From contig NZ_BOVK01000037.1 in NCBI RefSeq assembly GCF_018403685.1, positions 1 to 64,000 on the forward strand: a stretch of 64,000 nt of DNA, read 5' to 3'. Below the pieces are notes generated by a model. The model worked only from the letters and a program-made list of their open reading frames with translations. It was not told the DNA's origin and did not search any database. Made by a program: the position numbers and the translations under genes. Positions 1 to 8,481 of the stretch are shown one piece after another (the stretch's first letter is position 1; the number at the start of each line of letters is the position of its first letter). Source of the stretch: Xylanibacillus composti (lineage in GTDB: Bacteria; Bacillota; Bacilli; Paenibacillales; K13).

Positions 1-1084
1 TACGGCTGTGCCGTTCACCGTAACCGTCGCTGTGCTGTCCGCCACTGTCGGGGTCACGGTCAAGCTGTTTACCTCATTCCCCACACTGGACGTGTAGGTG
101 ATGGTGCTGCTACCAAACACGGGGGACAAGCTTCCTGCGGATAACGCCAAATTGCTCAAGTCCGCATTGTTACTCACCGTTCGCGATACACTTACAATGT
201 AGTTCTTCTTGATAATGCCGTTTTCAGCTGTGACTTCAATAGTAATGGGGGTATCTGTTTCAGCATCGAGAGGAATCGGTACACTAGGGGTCCCACTTGT
301 CACGGCTGTGCCGTTTACAGTTACTGAAGCACTGCTATCCGCTAAAGTCGGAGTGACAGTAATGCTTGACGCAGAACCGGCATCTGCCGAATAGGTGGTC
401 GTATCACTATCAAATGCCGGAGTAAGGCTTCCAGCTGACAATGCAAGGTTGCTTAAATTCGCATTAATGCCTCGAGTGTCCACATTCGAAATCGAGATTG
501 AATGAAAATTAAGATCAGCCGCATGAACGGCCATGTCCCACGTAATCACGAGTTTGGAAATATAATTGCGAGAAATGCCCGGAAGGAATGAGTTGGACAA
601 ATCATAGCCCGATTGAAATTCCAATGAACCGTTATAATCGACTAACGTCGCCGTCGTACCGTCCACGTAGGTGACAACGATATTAATCTTTCTCAAGACA
701 TGATTGGCATAATTGTAGGGAACGATGTGCAAATCATCGAGTGTAAAATGCCTGACAACCGAGCCGCCTTCAGCTCTCAGTTCGAAGTAGCCCGTGTTAT
801 CAGCGCTATAAATCATCGTGCCGTCTTGTCCCATGTTGTTCGAAATATGGAACTTGTCGCCTTGCTTCTTGAATCCCGGTACTCCGCTGTCATCATTGGT
901 TGGACTCAAGCTTCCAAAATCATAAGTGCCGTCTGCCGTTCCAAGTGTTACGGCTTGGCTTTCAATGGGGGGGGAAAGCGATCGTCAACGATACTATCAA
1001 CAACAGGAGAATCATTTTCTGCATAGACGCGCGAAGTACACGACTCCAACCTGCGGCAGTACCAACTACTTCAAACTTCCTCAT
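1..1084 (-). pseudogene. secreted cadherin-like beta-sandwich repeat protein, partial and out of frame at a C8 tract
   Basis: Start of a large surface protein that runs off the window. The ATG at 1084 follows a GGAAGAGG ribosome site and encodes a long basic N-region and a hydrophobic core (ILLLLIVSLTIAF) typical of a signal peptide. The frame then meets eight C (G8 on the plus strand, 967-974) and stops at 962. With nine C, or six, the frame continues open to position 1: a beta-rich domain of about 150 residues, then repeats of about 100 residues starting LSNLALSAGSLTP, which I read as cadherin-like beta-sandwich repeats (Pfam PF12733 type). The next repeat begins 300 bp on with near-identical DNA. 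The gene sits 41 bp after three collar-domain genes on the same strand. The frame break may be a phase-variation state, a real mutation or a homopolymer sequencing error. Confidence 0.75.
967..974 (-). repeat. homopolymeric C8 tract inside the signal-peptide coding region
   Basis: Eight consecutive C on the coding (minus) strand lie directly after the hydrophobic signal-peptide core. The count puts the downstream 320 codons out of frame; one extra C, or two fewer, restores them. Tracts of this length slip easily during replication and in sequencing. Confidence 0.85.
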
Positions 1085-1125
1085 ACATTCAAACCTCTTC
1101 CGTCTTCCATATTCATTCGAAACGG

Positions 1126-1656
1126 CTACCCTCGTAATGGCATATCGCCATACAAACAAATAATATAATTCATTGCCAGGTACGGCTGCATGTTATTGTG
1201 CGGCAGGGATTGTCCTGCAGCCGCCAGAGCCATTGGTGACATGATGGCATTCGGTGTGCTTGCATAGGTATTTTCCTTCCCGAGTCGACCGCCGGGTTGC
1301 TCACTCCAATAGTGATTGGTCGGCTCCGTTTTATTGCCATCGCCAGCATTTCCTTGGGGCACATGATTATGTGCGGGCATTTGTGTGGAAAGCAAGGTTA
1401 CTGTCTCTGCCCCGATTTTTTGGCCCACTTCGTAAGAGGTCAGGCCAGGTCCCGCTCCTTGGCCCATTGGAGCTCTCCCCATCAAATCCGGTAAGGCGAA
1501 TGTGCTTTTCCCATCACCTCCGTATCGCGTTCCCAAGATTGAGTAAAGTGCTGAATTTTGCGAAATGGGAAGCAGCGAACCATCGCAAAAATGCCAATCT
1601 CTCGGTGCAAAGTTGCCAGCAAATATTCGAATCTCCCCAATATATGCGTCTGCCAT
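1126..1656 (-). CDS. phage tail collar-domain protein (third of three)
   Basis: A 176-residue protein of the tail-collar / microcystin-dependent (MdpB-like) family. The N-terminal 55 residues carry the family pattern GEIRIFAGNFAP..W..CDG...PISQN..L, then TRYGGDGK.TFALPDL.GR, followed by a variable middle (MPAHNH) and a conserved end (SLPHNNMQPYLAMNYIICLYG). Family members occur outside phages in triplets in many bacteria, and no capsid, tail or lysis gene is nearby. No signal peptide is visible. The cell-surface role is unknown. It lies 15 bp after the second copy and just before the secreted repeat protein, so they are likely cotranscribed. Confidence 0.88.
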   Translation of the reverse strand: MADAYIGEIRIFAGNFAPRDWHFCDGSLLPISQNSALYSILGTRYGGDGKSTFALPDLMGRAPMGQGAGPGLTSYEVGQKIGAETVTLLSTQMPAHNHVPQGNAGDGNKTEPTNHYWSEQPGGRLGKENTYASTPNAIMSPMALAAAGQSLPHNNMQPYLAMNYIICLYGDMPLRG

Positions 1657-1671
1657 GTGTGATAATCCTCC

Positions 1672-2172
1672 TTAATTACGAGATGGAAATATTCCTTGCA
1701 ACGCGATGCAAAACTGGACTCCCAAATAAGGCTGCATGTTATTATGCGCTTGGCTGCCGCCAGCAAGAGCAACCGAGTTCTCATTCATAGTGACAGTCGT
1801 ACCGGCCGGCGCGTATGCCGGAAGTTTCTGAGCAGCCCACACATTGCCGGTAGGTTCCGGTTGGGAAGCTACTGTATTGGAAGCGCTGACCATATGGTTA
1901 TGAGCCGGCATCTCTGCTATCGTCAAAGTATGCCTTTCCTCCCCCGCTCTAGTCCCGAGTGGATGCGAGGATGTAAAGTGGATTGGCACCCTTCCCCTAA
2001 GATCAGGCAGATTGAATGTCGTGGAGCCGTTGCCCCCATACATCGTACCCAGCAGTGCGAACAAAGCCTGATTTTGATTGATGGCCAGAGTTTGTCCTTC
2101 ACAAGCGGCCCAACCCCGCGGAGCATAGCCGATTGGAAATAACCGTAATTCTCCCAGATAAGGTTCTGACAT
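1672..2172 (-). CDS. phage tail collar-domain protein (second of three)
   Basis: A 166-residue paralogue of its two neighbours: GELRLFPIGYAPRGW..CEGQ at the start, MYGGNGSTTFNLPDLRGRVP around residue 55, MPAHNHMV in the middle and QAHNNMQPYLGVQFCIALQGIFP at the end. The start follows AGGAGGT with normal spacing. Sequence divergence between the three copies is clear in the middle third and low at both ends, suggesting old duplication with specialised exposed parts. Position in the middle of a five-gene minus-strand run supports a role in one complex with the other copies. Function beyond the family name is unknown. Confidence 0.88.
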   Translation of the reverse strand: MSEPYLGELRLFPIGYAPRGWAACEGQTLAINQNQALFALLGTMYGGNGSTTFNLPDLRGRVPIHFTSSHPLGTRAGEERHTLTIAEMPAHNHMVSASNTVASQPEPTGNVWAAQKLPAYAPAGTTVTMNENSVALAGGSQAHNNMQPYLGVQFCIALQGIFPSRN

Positions 2173-2210
2173 TGGATGTACCTCCTAATATGCATAGTAA
2201 TTATGCTTGA

Positions 2211-2720
2211 TTAATTTTCAGTAGGATAAATGCCATATAGCGAGATGATAAAGGAGATGGCCAGAGACGGCATCATGTTGCTATGCGGCTGACCTAATCC
2301 TGCAGGTTGAATCGCCTGCGCGCTCATAGATACCAACTTACCTGAAGTTCCATCCGTGTAAATAGCCATGTCGGACTTGGACCAATAAGCTTGATCGGGA
2401 GATTCGGCTGTCCCCTCATCTGCTATTGCATTCACAGCATGCGTATGCGCCGGCATCTCGCTCTGCGTGAGCGTCACGGTCTCCGTACCGCCCTTGCTCC
2501 CTTGCAAGATTGTCGTCCTATTCGGATGAACAGGCAGTCTCCCACGGAGGTCCGGCAAGCCGAATGTGTTTTGTCCATCACCGCCAAACGTTGTGCCTAG
2601 CAAGATAAACAAATTTTCATACTCATTAATTGACAGCAGCTGCCCATCACACAAAGCCCACCCTTGCGGAGCATAATTCCCTGCAAACATGCGAATCTCG
2701 CCTAAATAGCTTTCGCTCAT
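2211..2720 (-). CDS. phage tail collar-domain protein (first of three)
   Basis: A 169-residue collar-family protein: YLGEIRMFAGNYAPQGW.LCDGQ, then LGTTFGGDGQNTFGLPDLRGR, MPAHTHAV and a C-terminal ISLYGIYPTEN. It is transcribed first of the three collar genes, 35 bp after the acetyltransferase gene and 38 bp before the second copy. In phage T4 the related collar domain belongs to the short tail fibre; in free-standing bacterial copies the role is not established. Absence of other phage genes argues against a prophage remnant here. Confidence 0.88.
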   Translation of the reverse strand: MSESYLGEIRMFAGNYAPQGWALCDGQLLSINEYENLFILLGTTFGGDGQNTFGLPDLRGRLPVHPNRTTILQGSKGGTETVTLTQSEMPAHTHAVNAIADEGTAESPDQAYWSKSDMAIYTDGTSGKLVSMSAQAIQPAGLGQPHSNMMPSLAISFIISLYGIYPTEN

Positions 2721-2755
2721 TCGTCATCATCCTTTCGTCATGTGCTCAGAGTGCC

Positions 2756-3226
2756 TTACATTCCAAACCCTTCTCGCCATTCCATCCGGCTGTCCGCGCC
2801 ATTGTCGGCTACCGTGCGAAATCCTAATTGCTCGTATAATCGCCGCGCGCGATTGTCATTGCGGACTGTCAATCGTACCGCAACGCCAAGCTGCGCAGCT
2901 TCATGCTGCATACGTTTCAACAAGCTCGTTCCATACCCTTGTCCCCGGAATGCGGGCAGCAAGGAAATGTCTACAAGCAGAAGCGCTTCGTCCATAAGAC
3001 AGGTCAACATGCGCCCCGCCCGTTGCCCCTGCACCAATAACAACTCCTTTCTCATATTTGGAAATTGTGTGCCATATGAATGCGTCTGCGCATTCCACTG
3101 CATTTGCAAAAATGAACGAGCCGTTGGTTCATCCCACCCCCAATTGGCCATTTCTTCTAGGCGAGTACTGGCATACAGCTCGAACAAGAACGGTTCATCC
3201 TCTAGTGCTATGGGTCTGATCTGCAA
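2756..3226 (-). CDS. GNAT-family N-acetyltransferase
   Basis: A GNAT-fold acetyl-CoA-dependent transferase. The acetyl-CoA loop is visible as FRGQGYGTSLL, preceded by the strand DISLLPA and followed by the late motif N.RARRLYEQLGF typical of the family. I place the start at TTG 3226 (QIRPIALEDEP follows), because GAAGGTGG stands five to seven bases upstream and the family fold begins there; an ATG at 3301 in the same frame would add 25 residues without a good ribosome site. It opens the minus-strand cassette with the three collar genes, so it may modify one of those proteins. The substrate is unknown. Confidence 0.82.
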   Translation of the reverse strand: MQIRPIALEDEPFLFELYASTRLEEMANWGWDEPTARSFLQMQWNAQTHSYGTQFPNMRKELLLVQGQRAGRMLTCLMDEALLLVDISLLPAFRGQGYGTSLLKRMQHEAAQLGVAVRLTVRNDNRARRLYEQLGFRTVADNGADSRMEWREGFGM

Positions 3227-3344
3227 GTTTCCCACCTTCAAACGTATGACATTTCTGAAAATTCGACCTAGAACCAATGAACTAAATACTCTGTACTGCA
3301 TGTAGAACTTTCGACACTTCCGCTGTTGATTCCTTCTTAAAATT

Positions 3345-3391
3345 GCATAAAATAAGCAGAAGCCTCCATCCTCGGTCGGTAGGCTTCTGCT
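3345..3391 (-). terminator. rho-independent terminator of the small gene at 3404-3493
   Basis: An 11-bp perfect inverted repeat (AGCAGAAGCCT / AGGCTTCTGCT) with a 15-nt loop, followed on the minus strand by an AT-rich TTATTTTATGCAATTTT tail. Confidence 0.75.
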
Positions 3392-3403
3392 CGATCATCG
3401 CCT

Positions 3404-3493
3404 TTATTTCTGCTTTTTCGACTTCGCTGTCTCGTCATCCCGATTGTTGCCTTGCTGCTGCTTTTTGGCCTCGTTATCTACGTTTCGCGACAC
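3404..3493 (-). CDS. 29-residue hydrophilic hypothetical protein
   Basis: A GTG-started frame of 29 codons preceded by a strong GGAGGGGG site six bases upstream and followed at once by a terminator hairpin. The product is highly charged and polar, rich in Lys, Gln, Asn and Asp, with a KSKKQK end and no hydrophobic segment. Such tiny basic proteins are common in Paenibacillus and Bacillus and some are spore-associated, but I cannot assign this one. Support comes from the ribosome site and terminator, not from homology. Confidence 0.5.
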   Translation of the reverse strand: MSRNVDNEAKKQQQGNNRDDETAKSKKQK

Positions 3494-3633
3494 TTCGGTC
3501 CCCCTCCTTTCCACTCTGCTCCGGAATAGGATGTCTCATGCAGCTCACGAATATAACGTTCTGTCCTGTTCGAATGGCTCATGCCGCTCGGCACACGACT
3601 AAGCGAGGGGAATTCCACACGGCACTCCCAAGC

Positions 3634-3671
3634 AAAAAAAAAGCGGAAGCAGGGACTATCCCGCTTCCGCT
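3634..3671 (-). terminator. rho-independent terminator of the alpha-xylosidase gene
   Basis: Inverted repeat AGCGGAAGC / GCTTCCGCT with extra pairing toward the loop, followed on the minus strand by nine T. It starts 7 bp past the stop codon of the GH31 gene. Confidence 0.9.
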
Positions 3672-3677
3672 CATGGC

Positions 3678-5990
3678 TTATAATACGACTTCCACTGTAT
3701 TGGCTTTCGCGATCAGCCGCACGCCCATCGCATCCTGCTGCACTTCAGCACCATCGGCAGAAGCGACAGATTGGACCCCGCGGAGCAGCACGCTCCAAGG
3801 CTTGCCTGCGCCCCCGGCCTGCAGATGAATCTTGCCGTTTTTGCGTTCAGCTGCGACTGTCAGCTCCGGCTTGCCCTGCAGGTTGCAGACGCGCGCTTCT
3901 GCGCGACCGCCTTCCTCCAGCTCGAACAGATGCAGCGTTACCCCGTCCGCATAATCATAATCCGGACGATGATCTTCGCCGCCAACGGCAATCAGGCTGT
4001 TCGGCCGCGCCAGCAGCGGCAGGCTGAAGTAATCGTGCTGCTCCTGCAGCCAGCGGCCGCCCTCAACCACTTCGCCGGTGAGGAAGTGCGTCCAGCGTCC
4101 TTGCGGCAAATAATACTCCGCCCGGCTCTCATCATTGAAGATTGGCGCTACCAGCAAGGAGTCGCCCAGCATGTACTGACGATCCAAGTAGTCGCAGTTG
4201 CGGTCTTCATTGTATTCCAGCACCATCGCGCGCATGACCGGCAGGCCTTGCTCGTTCGCCTCCACGGCAGTATTGAACAAATACGGCATCAACGTGGACT
4301 TGAGCTTGGTGAAGTGACGAAGCACATCAACCGCTTCCTCGTCGAACAGCCAAGGCACGCGGTATGTCTGGTTGCCGTGCAAGCGGCTGTGTGAAGACAG
4401 GAGGCCGAACGCTACCCAGCGCTTATAAATATCTGGCGGCGCCGTATGCTCGAAGCCGCTGATATCATGGCTCCAGAAGCCGAAGCCGGACAAGCCGAGC
4501 GACAGGCCGCCGCGCAGCGATTCCGCCATCGAATCGTAGTTCGCCGAGCAATCGCCGCCCCAGTGAACAGGGAACTGCTGGCCGCCGGCTGTTGCCGAAC
4601 GGGCGAACAGCATCGCCTCGCCTTTGCCAAGCTTCTCCTCCAGTACCTCGAAGACTGCCTTATTATAGAGCTGCGTATAGTAATTGTGCATTTTTACCGG
4701 GTCAGATCCGTCATGGTAAACTACGTCTGTCGGAATGCGCTCGCCGAAATCCGTCTTGAAGCTGTCTACGCCCATATCGACCAAGGCCCGCAGCTTGTTC
4801 TTGTACCATTCTACGGCGGCCGGATTCGTAAAGTCCACCAGGCCCATGCCGGCCTGCCACATATCCCATTGCCACACATCGCCGTTTTCTTTGCGCAGCA
4901 AGTAACCGTTCTCCATGCCTTCATCGAACAAGGCAGACTTCTGGGCGATATACGGATTGATCCAGACACAAATCTTCAACCCGCGATCCTTCAGCCGCTT
5001 CAGCATGCCTTCCGGGTCCGGGAACACGTCCTTATCCCATTCGAAATCGCACCACTGGTATTCCTTCATCCAGAAGCAGTCAAAGTGGAAGACATGCAGC
5101 GGCAAATCCCGCTCCGCCATGCCGTCGATAAAGCTGTTGACCGTTTCTTCGTCATAACTGGTCGTGAAGGATGTCGTCAGCCACAGGCCGAACGACCATG
5201 CCGGAGGCAGCGCAGGCTTTCCGGTCAGACCCGTGTAATTGCCGAGCACCTCCTTCAGGTTAGCGCCGCCAATGACACAATAGTCAAGGGATGACCCTGG
5301 AACACTGAACTGTACTTTGGATACGGTCTCAGATGCAATTTCGAAAGACACGCGCTCCGGTTGATTGACGAATACGCCATAGCCGCGATTGGACACGTAA
5401 AAAGGTACATTCTTGTAGGCCTGCTCGCTGCTCGTGCCGCCGTCCTCATTCCAAATATCGACGATCTGCCCATTTTTCACGAATGGGGTGAATCTTTCGC
5501 CAAGGCCATATACATATTCTCCTACGCCGAGATCAAGCTGCTCGCGGAAGTAAGGCTGTTTGTCGGGATCAAGGATCGTAGCCGCGCCCTTGTTGCCGCT
5601 GCCGGTCAATCTTCTGCCGTCGTAGAAGAACTCCACCTTCCAGCTGTCGCCCTTGTGCACCTTGACCATCGTCTTGCCGCTTGTGAGCGTAGCCGCCTCA
5701 TCGGTCTGTTCAATTTGCACTGGCGCTTCCTGTTCGAACAGCTCAAATTCGGGCCCAACTTGCCGCTTGCCCTTGTGGTGTACCCATTGCACGCGAATGA
5801 CATCTGGCCGGGGCGAGCTGAACACCGCAGTCAGCAAGGTCGCATTCAACGTGTCGCCTTTGCGTTGCACGTGCTTGGTAGCGGCATATACGGACAGTGT
5901 GCGGTCTGTTGCGCGAATATCTCTGATCTCAACCGGATTTTGTACTTGATAGCCTTCCTTGACCATCCAATAGCCGTTTGAAAATTTCAT
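3678..5990 (-). CDS. yicI: alpha-xylosidase, glycoside hydrolase family 31 (YicI type)
   Basis: A 770-residue cytoplasmic enzyme that releases alpha-linked xylose from the non-reducing end of xyloglucan oligosaccharides or isoprimeverose. Length matches E. coli YicI (772). The nucleophile Asp lies in SFKTDFGE at residue 414 and the acid/base Asp in HWGGD at residue 480, almost the E. coli positions 416 and 482. An N-terminal beta-sandwich with YVYGLGERF precedes the barrel. No signal peptide, so the substrate must be imported. The start has GGAGG upstream. It is divergent from an AraC regulator that probably controls it. Another GH31 alpha-glucosidase activity cannot be excluded. Confidence 0.92.
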   Translation of the reverse strand: MKFSNGYWMVKEGYQVQNPVEIRDIRATDRTLSVYAATKHVQRKGDTLNATLLTAVFSSPRPDVIRVQWVHHKGKRQVGPEFELFEQEAPVQIEQTDEAATLTSGKTMVKVHKGDSWKVEFFYDGRRLTGSGNKGAATILDPDKQPYFREQLDLGVGEYVYGLGERFTPFVKNGQIVDIWNEDGGTSSEQAYKNVPFYVSNRGYGVFVNQPERVSFEIASETVSKVQFSVPGSSLDYCVIGGANLKEVLGNYTGLTGKPALPPAWSFGLWLTTSFTTSYDEETVNSFIDGMAERDLPLHVFHFDCFWMKEYQWCDFEWDKDVFPDPEGMLKRLKDRGLKICVWINPYIAQKSALFDEGMENGYLLRKENGDVWQWDMWQAGMGLVDFTNPAAVEWYKNKLRALVDMGVDSFKTDFGERIPTDVVYHDGSDPVKMHNYYTQLYNKAVFEVLEEKLGKGEAMLFARSATAGGQQFPVHWGGDCSANYDSMAESLRGGLSLGLSGFGFWSHDISGFEHTAPPDIYKRWVAFGLLSSHSRLHGNQTYRVPWLFDEEAVDVLRHFTKLKSTLMPYLFNTAVEANEQGLPVMRAMVLEYNEDRNCDYLDRQYMLGDSLLVAPIFNDESRAEYYLPQGRWTHFLTGEVVEGGRWLQEQHDYFSLPLLARPNSLIAVGGEDHRPDYDYADGVTLHLFELEEGGRAEARVCNLQGKPELTVAAERKNGKIHLQAGGAGKPWSVLLRGVQSVASADGAEVQQDAMGVRLIAKANTVEVVL

Positions 5991-6214
5991 GGAACATCCT
6001 CCTTCTTCTCTGGGATGCCATCCTCGCGGACAGCGAACACCATGGCTCTATGTCTGGCAGACTGCGGCAGCAGACCGTTGCGACTGATGCATCTGGACCC
6101 GTAGCCTGCCGAATCGTGCTATAATAACATAATATTGATGTTTGCATTATATTTCTTTCTTGATTTTGACCGATTATAGTACGATATTGATCTCCTAGAA
6201 AGGAAGTGCTTCCC
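5991..6214. promoter_or_regulatory. divergent promoter region between yicI and the AraC regulator
   Basis: The 224-bp gap must hold both promoters. The part next to the regulator (about 6115-6195) is strikingly AT-rich with several TATAAT-like hexamers on both strands, while the yicI side is GC-rich leader. I could not pair a convincing -35 with any of them, which fits an activator-dependent promoter. No operator was identified. Confidence 0.5.
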
Positions 6215-7108
6215 ATGAATCGTGCTGTACCGAGGGAGAATCGCCTGCATGGCAATCCCTTGTATCCTTTCGCCTCCTACGAGGTTAATGAAATCAGCGG
6301 CATCCTGTTCGACTGCCATTGGCACGAAGAGCTTGAGCTCCTGCTCGGTATCGAGGGCTGTGCCCAGCTCCAAGTCGGCGACGATGAATATACCCTGCAA
6401 GCAGGCGAAGCCCTGTTCATCAACAGCGGGGAAGTGCACGCCGGTTACAGCGTGGGCGATGCCCCCTGCAAGGTGCTGGCGCTCGTGTTCCACCCGAGCC
6501 TGCTGCAGAGCAGTACGTATGACGTCATTCAGGACCGCTATCTCGATCCGCTGCTGAAGCAGCAGTACCAGACGCCTGTATACCTGGCGGACAACGAAGA
6601 ATGGAAGAAGCAAATCATTGCGCTGATCCGGGAAATTGCCCGGGACAACCGGGAACGCGTTCCCGCCTATGAGCTTGCCACCAAGGCCAAGCTTAGCCTG
6701 ATCTTTGCCATCGTGCTGGCGCATAGCAAACGTCTCGAAGGAGGACGGTCGCATTCGCGCCGCAGCCATAAGGCGGACAGGTTGAAGCATGTGCTTCAAT
6801 ATATTCATACGCATTACCAAGAGTCGATTCGTCTGAAGGATCTTGCCGAAACCGTCAATATGAGCGAGGAGCATTTCTGCCGATTTTTCAAACAGATGAC
6901 CAAGAAAAGCCCTGTCGCCTACATGAACCACTATCGCATGCAGAAGGCTGCCCAGCTGCTGGCAGACACAGATCGCAAAATTGTCGAAATCGCCATGGAG
7001 GTCGGCTTCGAAAGCATCAGCTACTTTATCAGCGTGTTCAAGAAGGAATTCAACACAACCCCGAATCAATTCAGAAAAAATGGGAGTTGGGAGCGAAGTG
7101 AGGTGTGA
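6215..7108 (+). CDS. AraC-family transcriptional regulator with cupin sensor domain
   Basis: A 297-residue sugar-responsive regulator. Residues about 20-110 form a cupin-like arm (CHWHEELELLLGIEG, then AGEALFINSGEVHAG). The last 100 residues hold two helix-turn-helix motifs of the AraC type: IRLKDLAETVNMSEEHFCRFFKQ and IVEIAMEVGFESISYFISVFKKEF, ending TTPNQFRK. The ATG at 6215 follows AAGGAAG by eight bases; a GTG nine bases earlier is less likely. Its divergent position implies control of the alpha-xylosidase gene, probably as an activator responding to a xyloglucan-derived sugar; the ligand is inferred. Confidence 0.88.
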   Translation: MNRAVPRENRLHGNPLYPFASYEVNEISGILFDCHWHEELELLLGIEGCAQLQVGDDEYTLQAGEALFINSGEVHAGYSVGDAPCKVLALVFHPSLLQSSTYDVIQDRYLDPLLKQQYQTPVYLADNEEWKKQIIALIREIARDNRERVPAYELATKAKLSLIFAIVLAHSKRLEGGRSHSRRSHKADRLKHVLQYIHTHYQESIRLKDLAETVNMSEEHFCRFFKQMTKKSPVAYMNHYRMQKAAQLLADTDRKIVEIAMEVGFESISYFISVFKKEFNTTPNQFRKNGSWERSEV

Positions 7109-8072
7109 AAGCGAATAAGTCAAGGCGCAAATCCGTCTTTAGCTTGTAGAAACCGCTACACCCCAAGCTTTGCCCATCCCGTTGCAATTCTGTGAGGGCC
7201 TCCTCAACAGACAGCGTTCCTTCTATTACATGGTAAAGGGCAGTACCGGCTAGTTCGCGAAAAGCTTCATGGTATTGGCGAGGAACCATGCGATGGAGCT
7301 TAACTGTCTGCACATCTAGTGTTTGCTGTGCAAAGCCTGGAACTGCCTCCCCATCCTTTCGAATAAATTCAGCATGAATGGTAAATCGTTCCCCATTTCG
7401 TTTGTTGAATATGGCCAAATCAGAAGTATTTTCCGCCATTTCCCTTCCCGCCAGATAACGAATCGCTTGCCATGCATGCTCGACATGTGGACTTTCCGGA
7501 TGAATGCCGAAAATATCCCAAGCCTCTATGTACGATGTTCTTGCCGGTTGTGAGGGATCAATGGGCGCGGGGATGACCCCCCAAGCAAACGGGTCGACCG
7601 AGAATGTGTTCGCATTCCCGTAATTTGCAATGTCATACAAATATCCGAACAAAGATGAGCGATGCAGTGCCATCGCTGTTTGGCCCGAGAGGAATTTCTT
7701 GTCTACCACATATTCATTCACGATTTTCAATCCATCGTATTGCAATTCGCGTGTTTCTGGCAGATAAATCACTTCATTGCGATACGCATGGCTTACTATG
7801 TCGAAGATTTCCTTCCATTCCTCCGTCTGAATAGCTAATTCCCCTTCGTGATTGATGTATTGGATGCCGCGAGCGCGTGCCATCATTTCAGCCATGCCAA
7901 ATGGATTGTAGGGGGATTCATCCCAATCATAATCTTCCACTCCATAGATCTGTCGACCGTCATGATTGTGCTGCGTGAATTTCTCAGCGAGCATCAGCAT
8001 TTCTTCCCACGTTATCCCTTGTTGCGGATAAGGAAGCTGATAGGCATCGAATAACTCCTGGTTGTAGTCTCC
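7071..8072 (-). pseudogene. decayed extracellular solute-binding protein gene (N-terminus lost)
   Basis: The readable frame of 333 codons is the body of a family-1 ABC solute-binding protein, beginning abruptly within the usual YNQELFDAYQLPYP..ITWEEML region and including the typical WDIFGIHPESPHVEHAWQAIRYLAG and YHEAFREL segments. A stop codon lies directly upstream at 8073-8075; signal peptide, lipobox and the first 130 or so residues are absent. The 3' end runs past the expected family end and overlaps the AraC gene tail by 38 bp in convergent orientation. No permease genes accompany it. A shorter internal ATG start at 8000 could still be translated but would not give a secreted binding protein. 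Confidence 0.75.
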
Positions 8073-8481
8073 TTACTCCTCATCTTATAATGATTAAAAT
8101 GTGCCGAATTAGATATATCATTAGATTGATTCTCGTACCTCACAGTAACCGGTTATCGCTGAATCATAGGGAATTGTTCTGAAGCACAGATTGTCACGCT
8201 AGGAAAATATCCCACTTTGTTTGGTTCATTGTATCAAACTATGATCTAGAAGAAAATCACTACAATGCTATGAATTCATGGTTCTCCCAACAAATGTTAA
8301 TGATCTGCCGCGAACGATCCCTGAAATGGCTATGGGGACAACTCGACCAAAACAGAAGCTGGATAAGAACAATCCGGTGAGCATATTAAAAAAACTACTT
8401 CATGCTAGAATTGACGCAAAAGGCGGATATTATGGTATTCTATTTCAATAAAGGTAAATATATAGAAGGAGTCAGTTATTT
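8073..8481. other. AT-rich intergenic region with only a doubtful small frame
   Basis: Separates the decayed binding-protein gene from the intact one. It contains the 57-codon plus-strand frame 8278-8451 (begins MVLPTNVNDLPRTIPEM, ends YGILFQ), which has no ribosome site and no family I recognise. No sequence resembling the missing N-terminus of the neighbouring pseudogene was found on the minus strand. Base composition is clearly lower in GC than the flanking xylosidase and transporter regions. Confidence 0.5.

Noticed and set aside
1126-2720. Prophage remnant
   Set aside because: Only collar-domain genes are present. No integrase, capsid, tail-tube, holin or lysin genes; stand-alone collar triplets occur in non-phage settings.
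8278-8451. 57-codon plus-strand frame
   Set aside because: No ribosome-binding site and no recognisable features; listed only as part of the intergenic entry.
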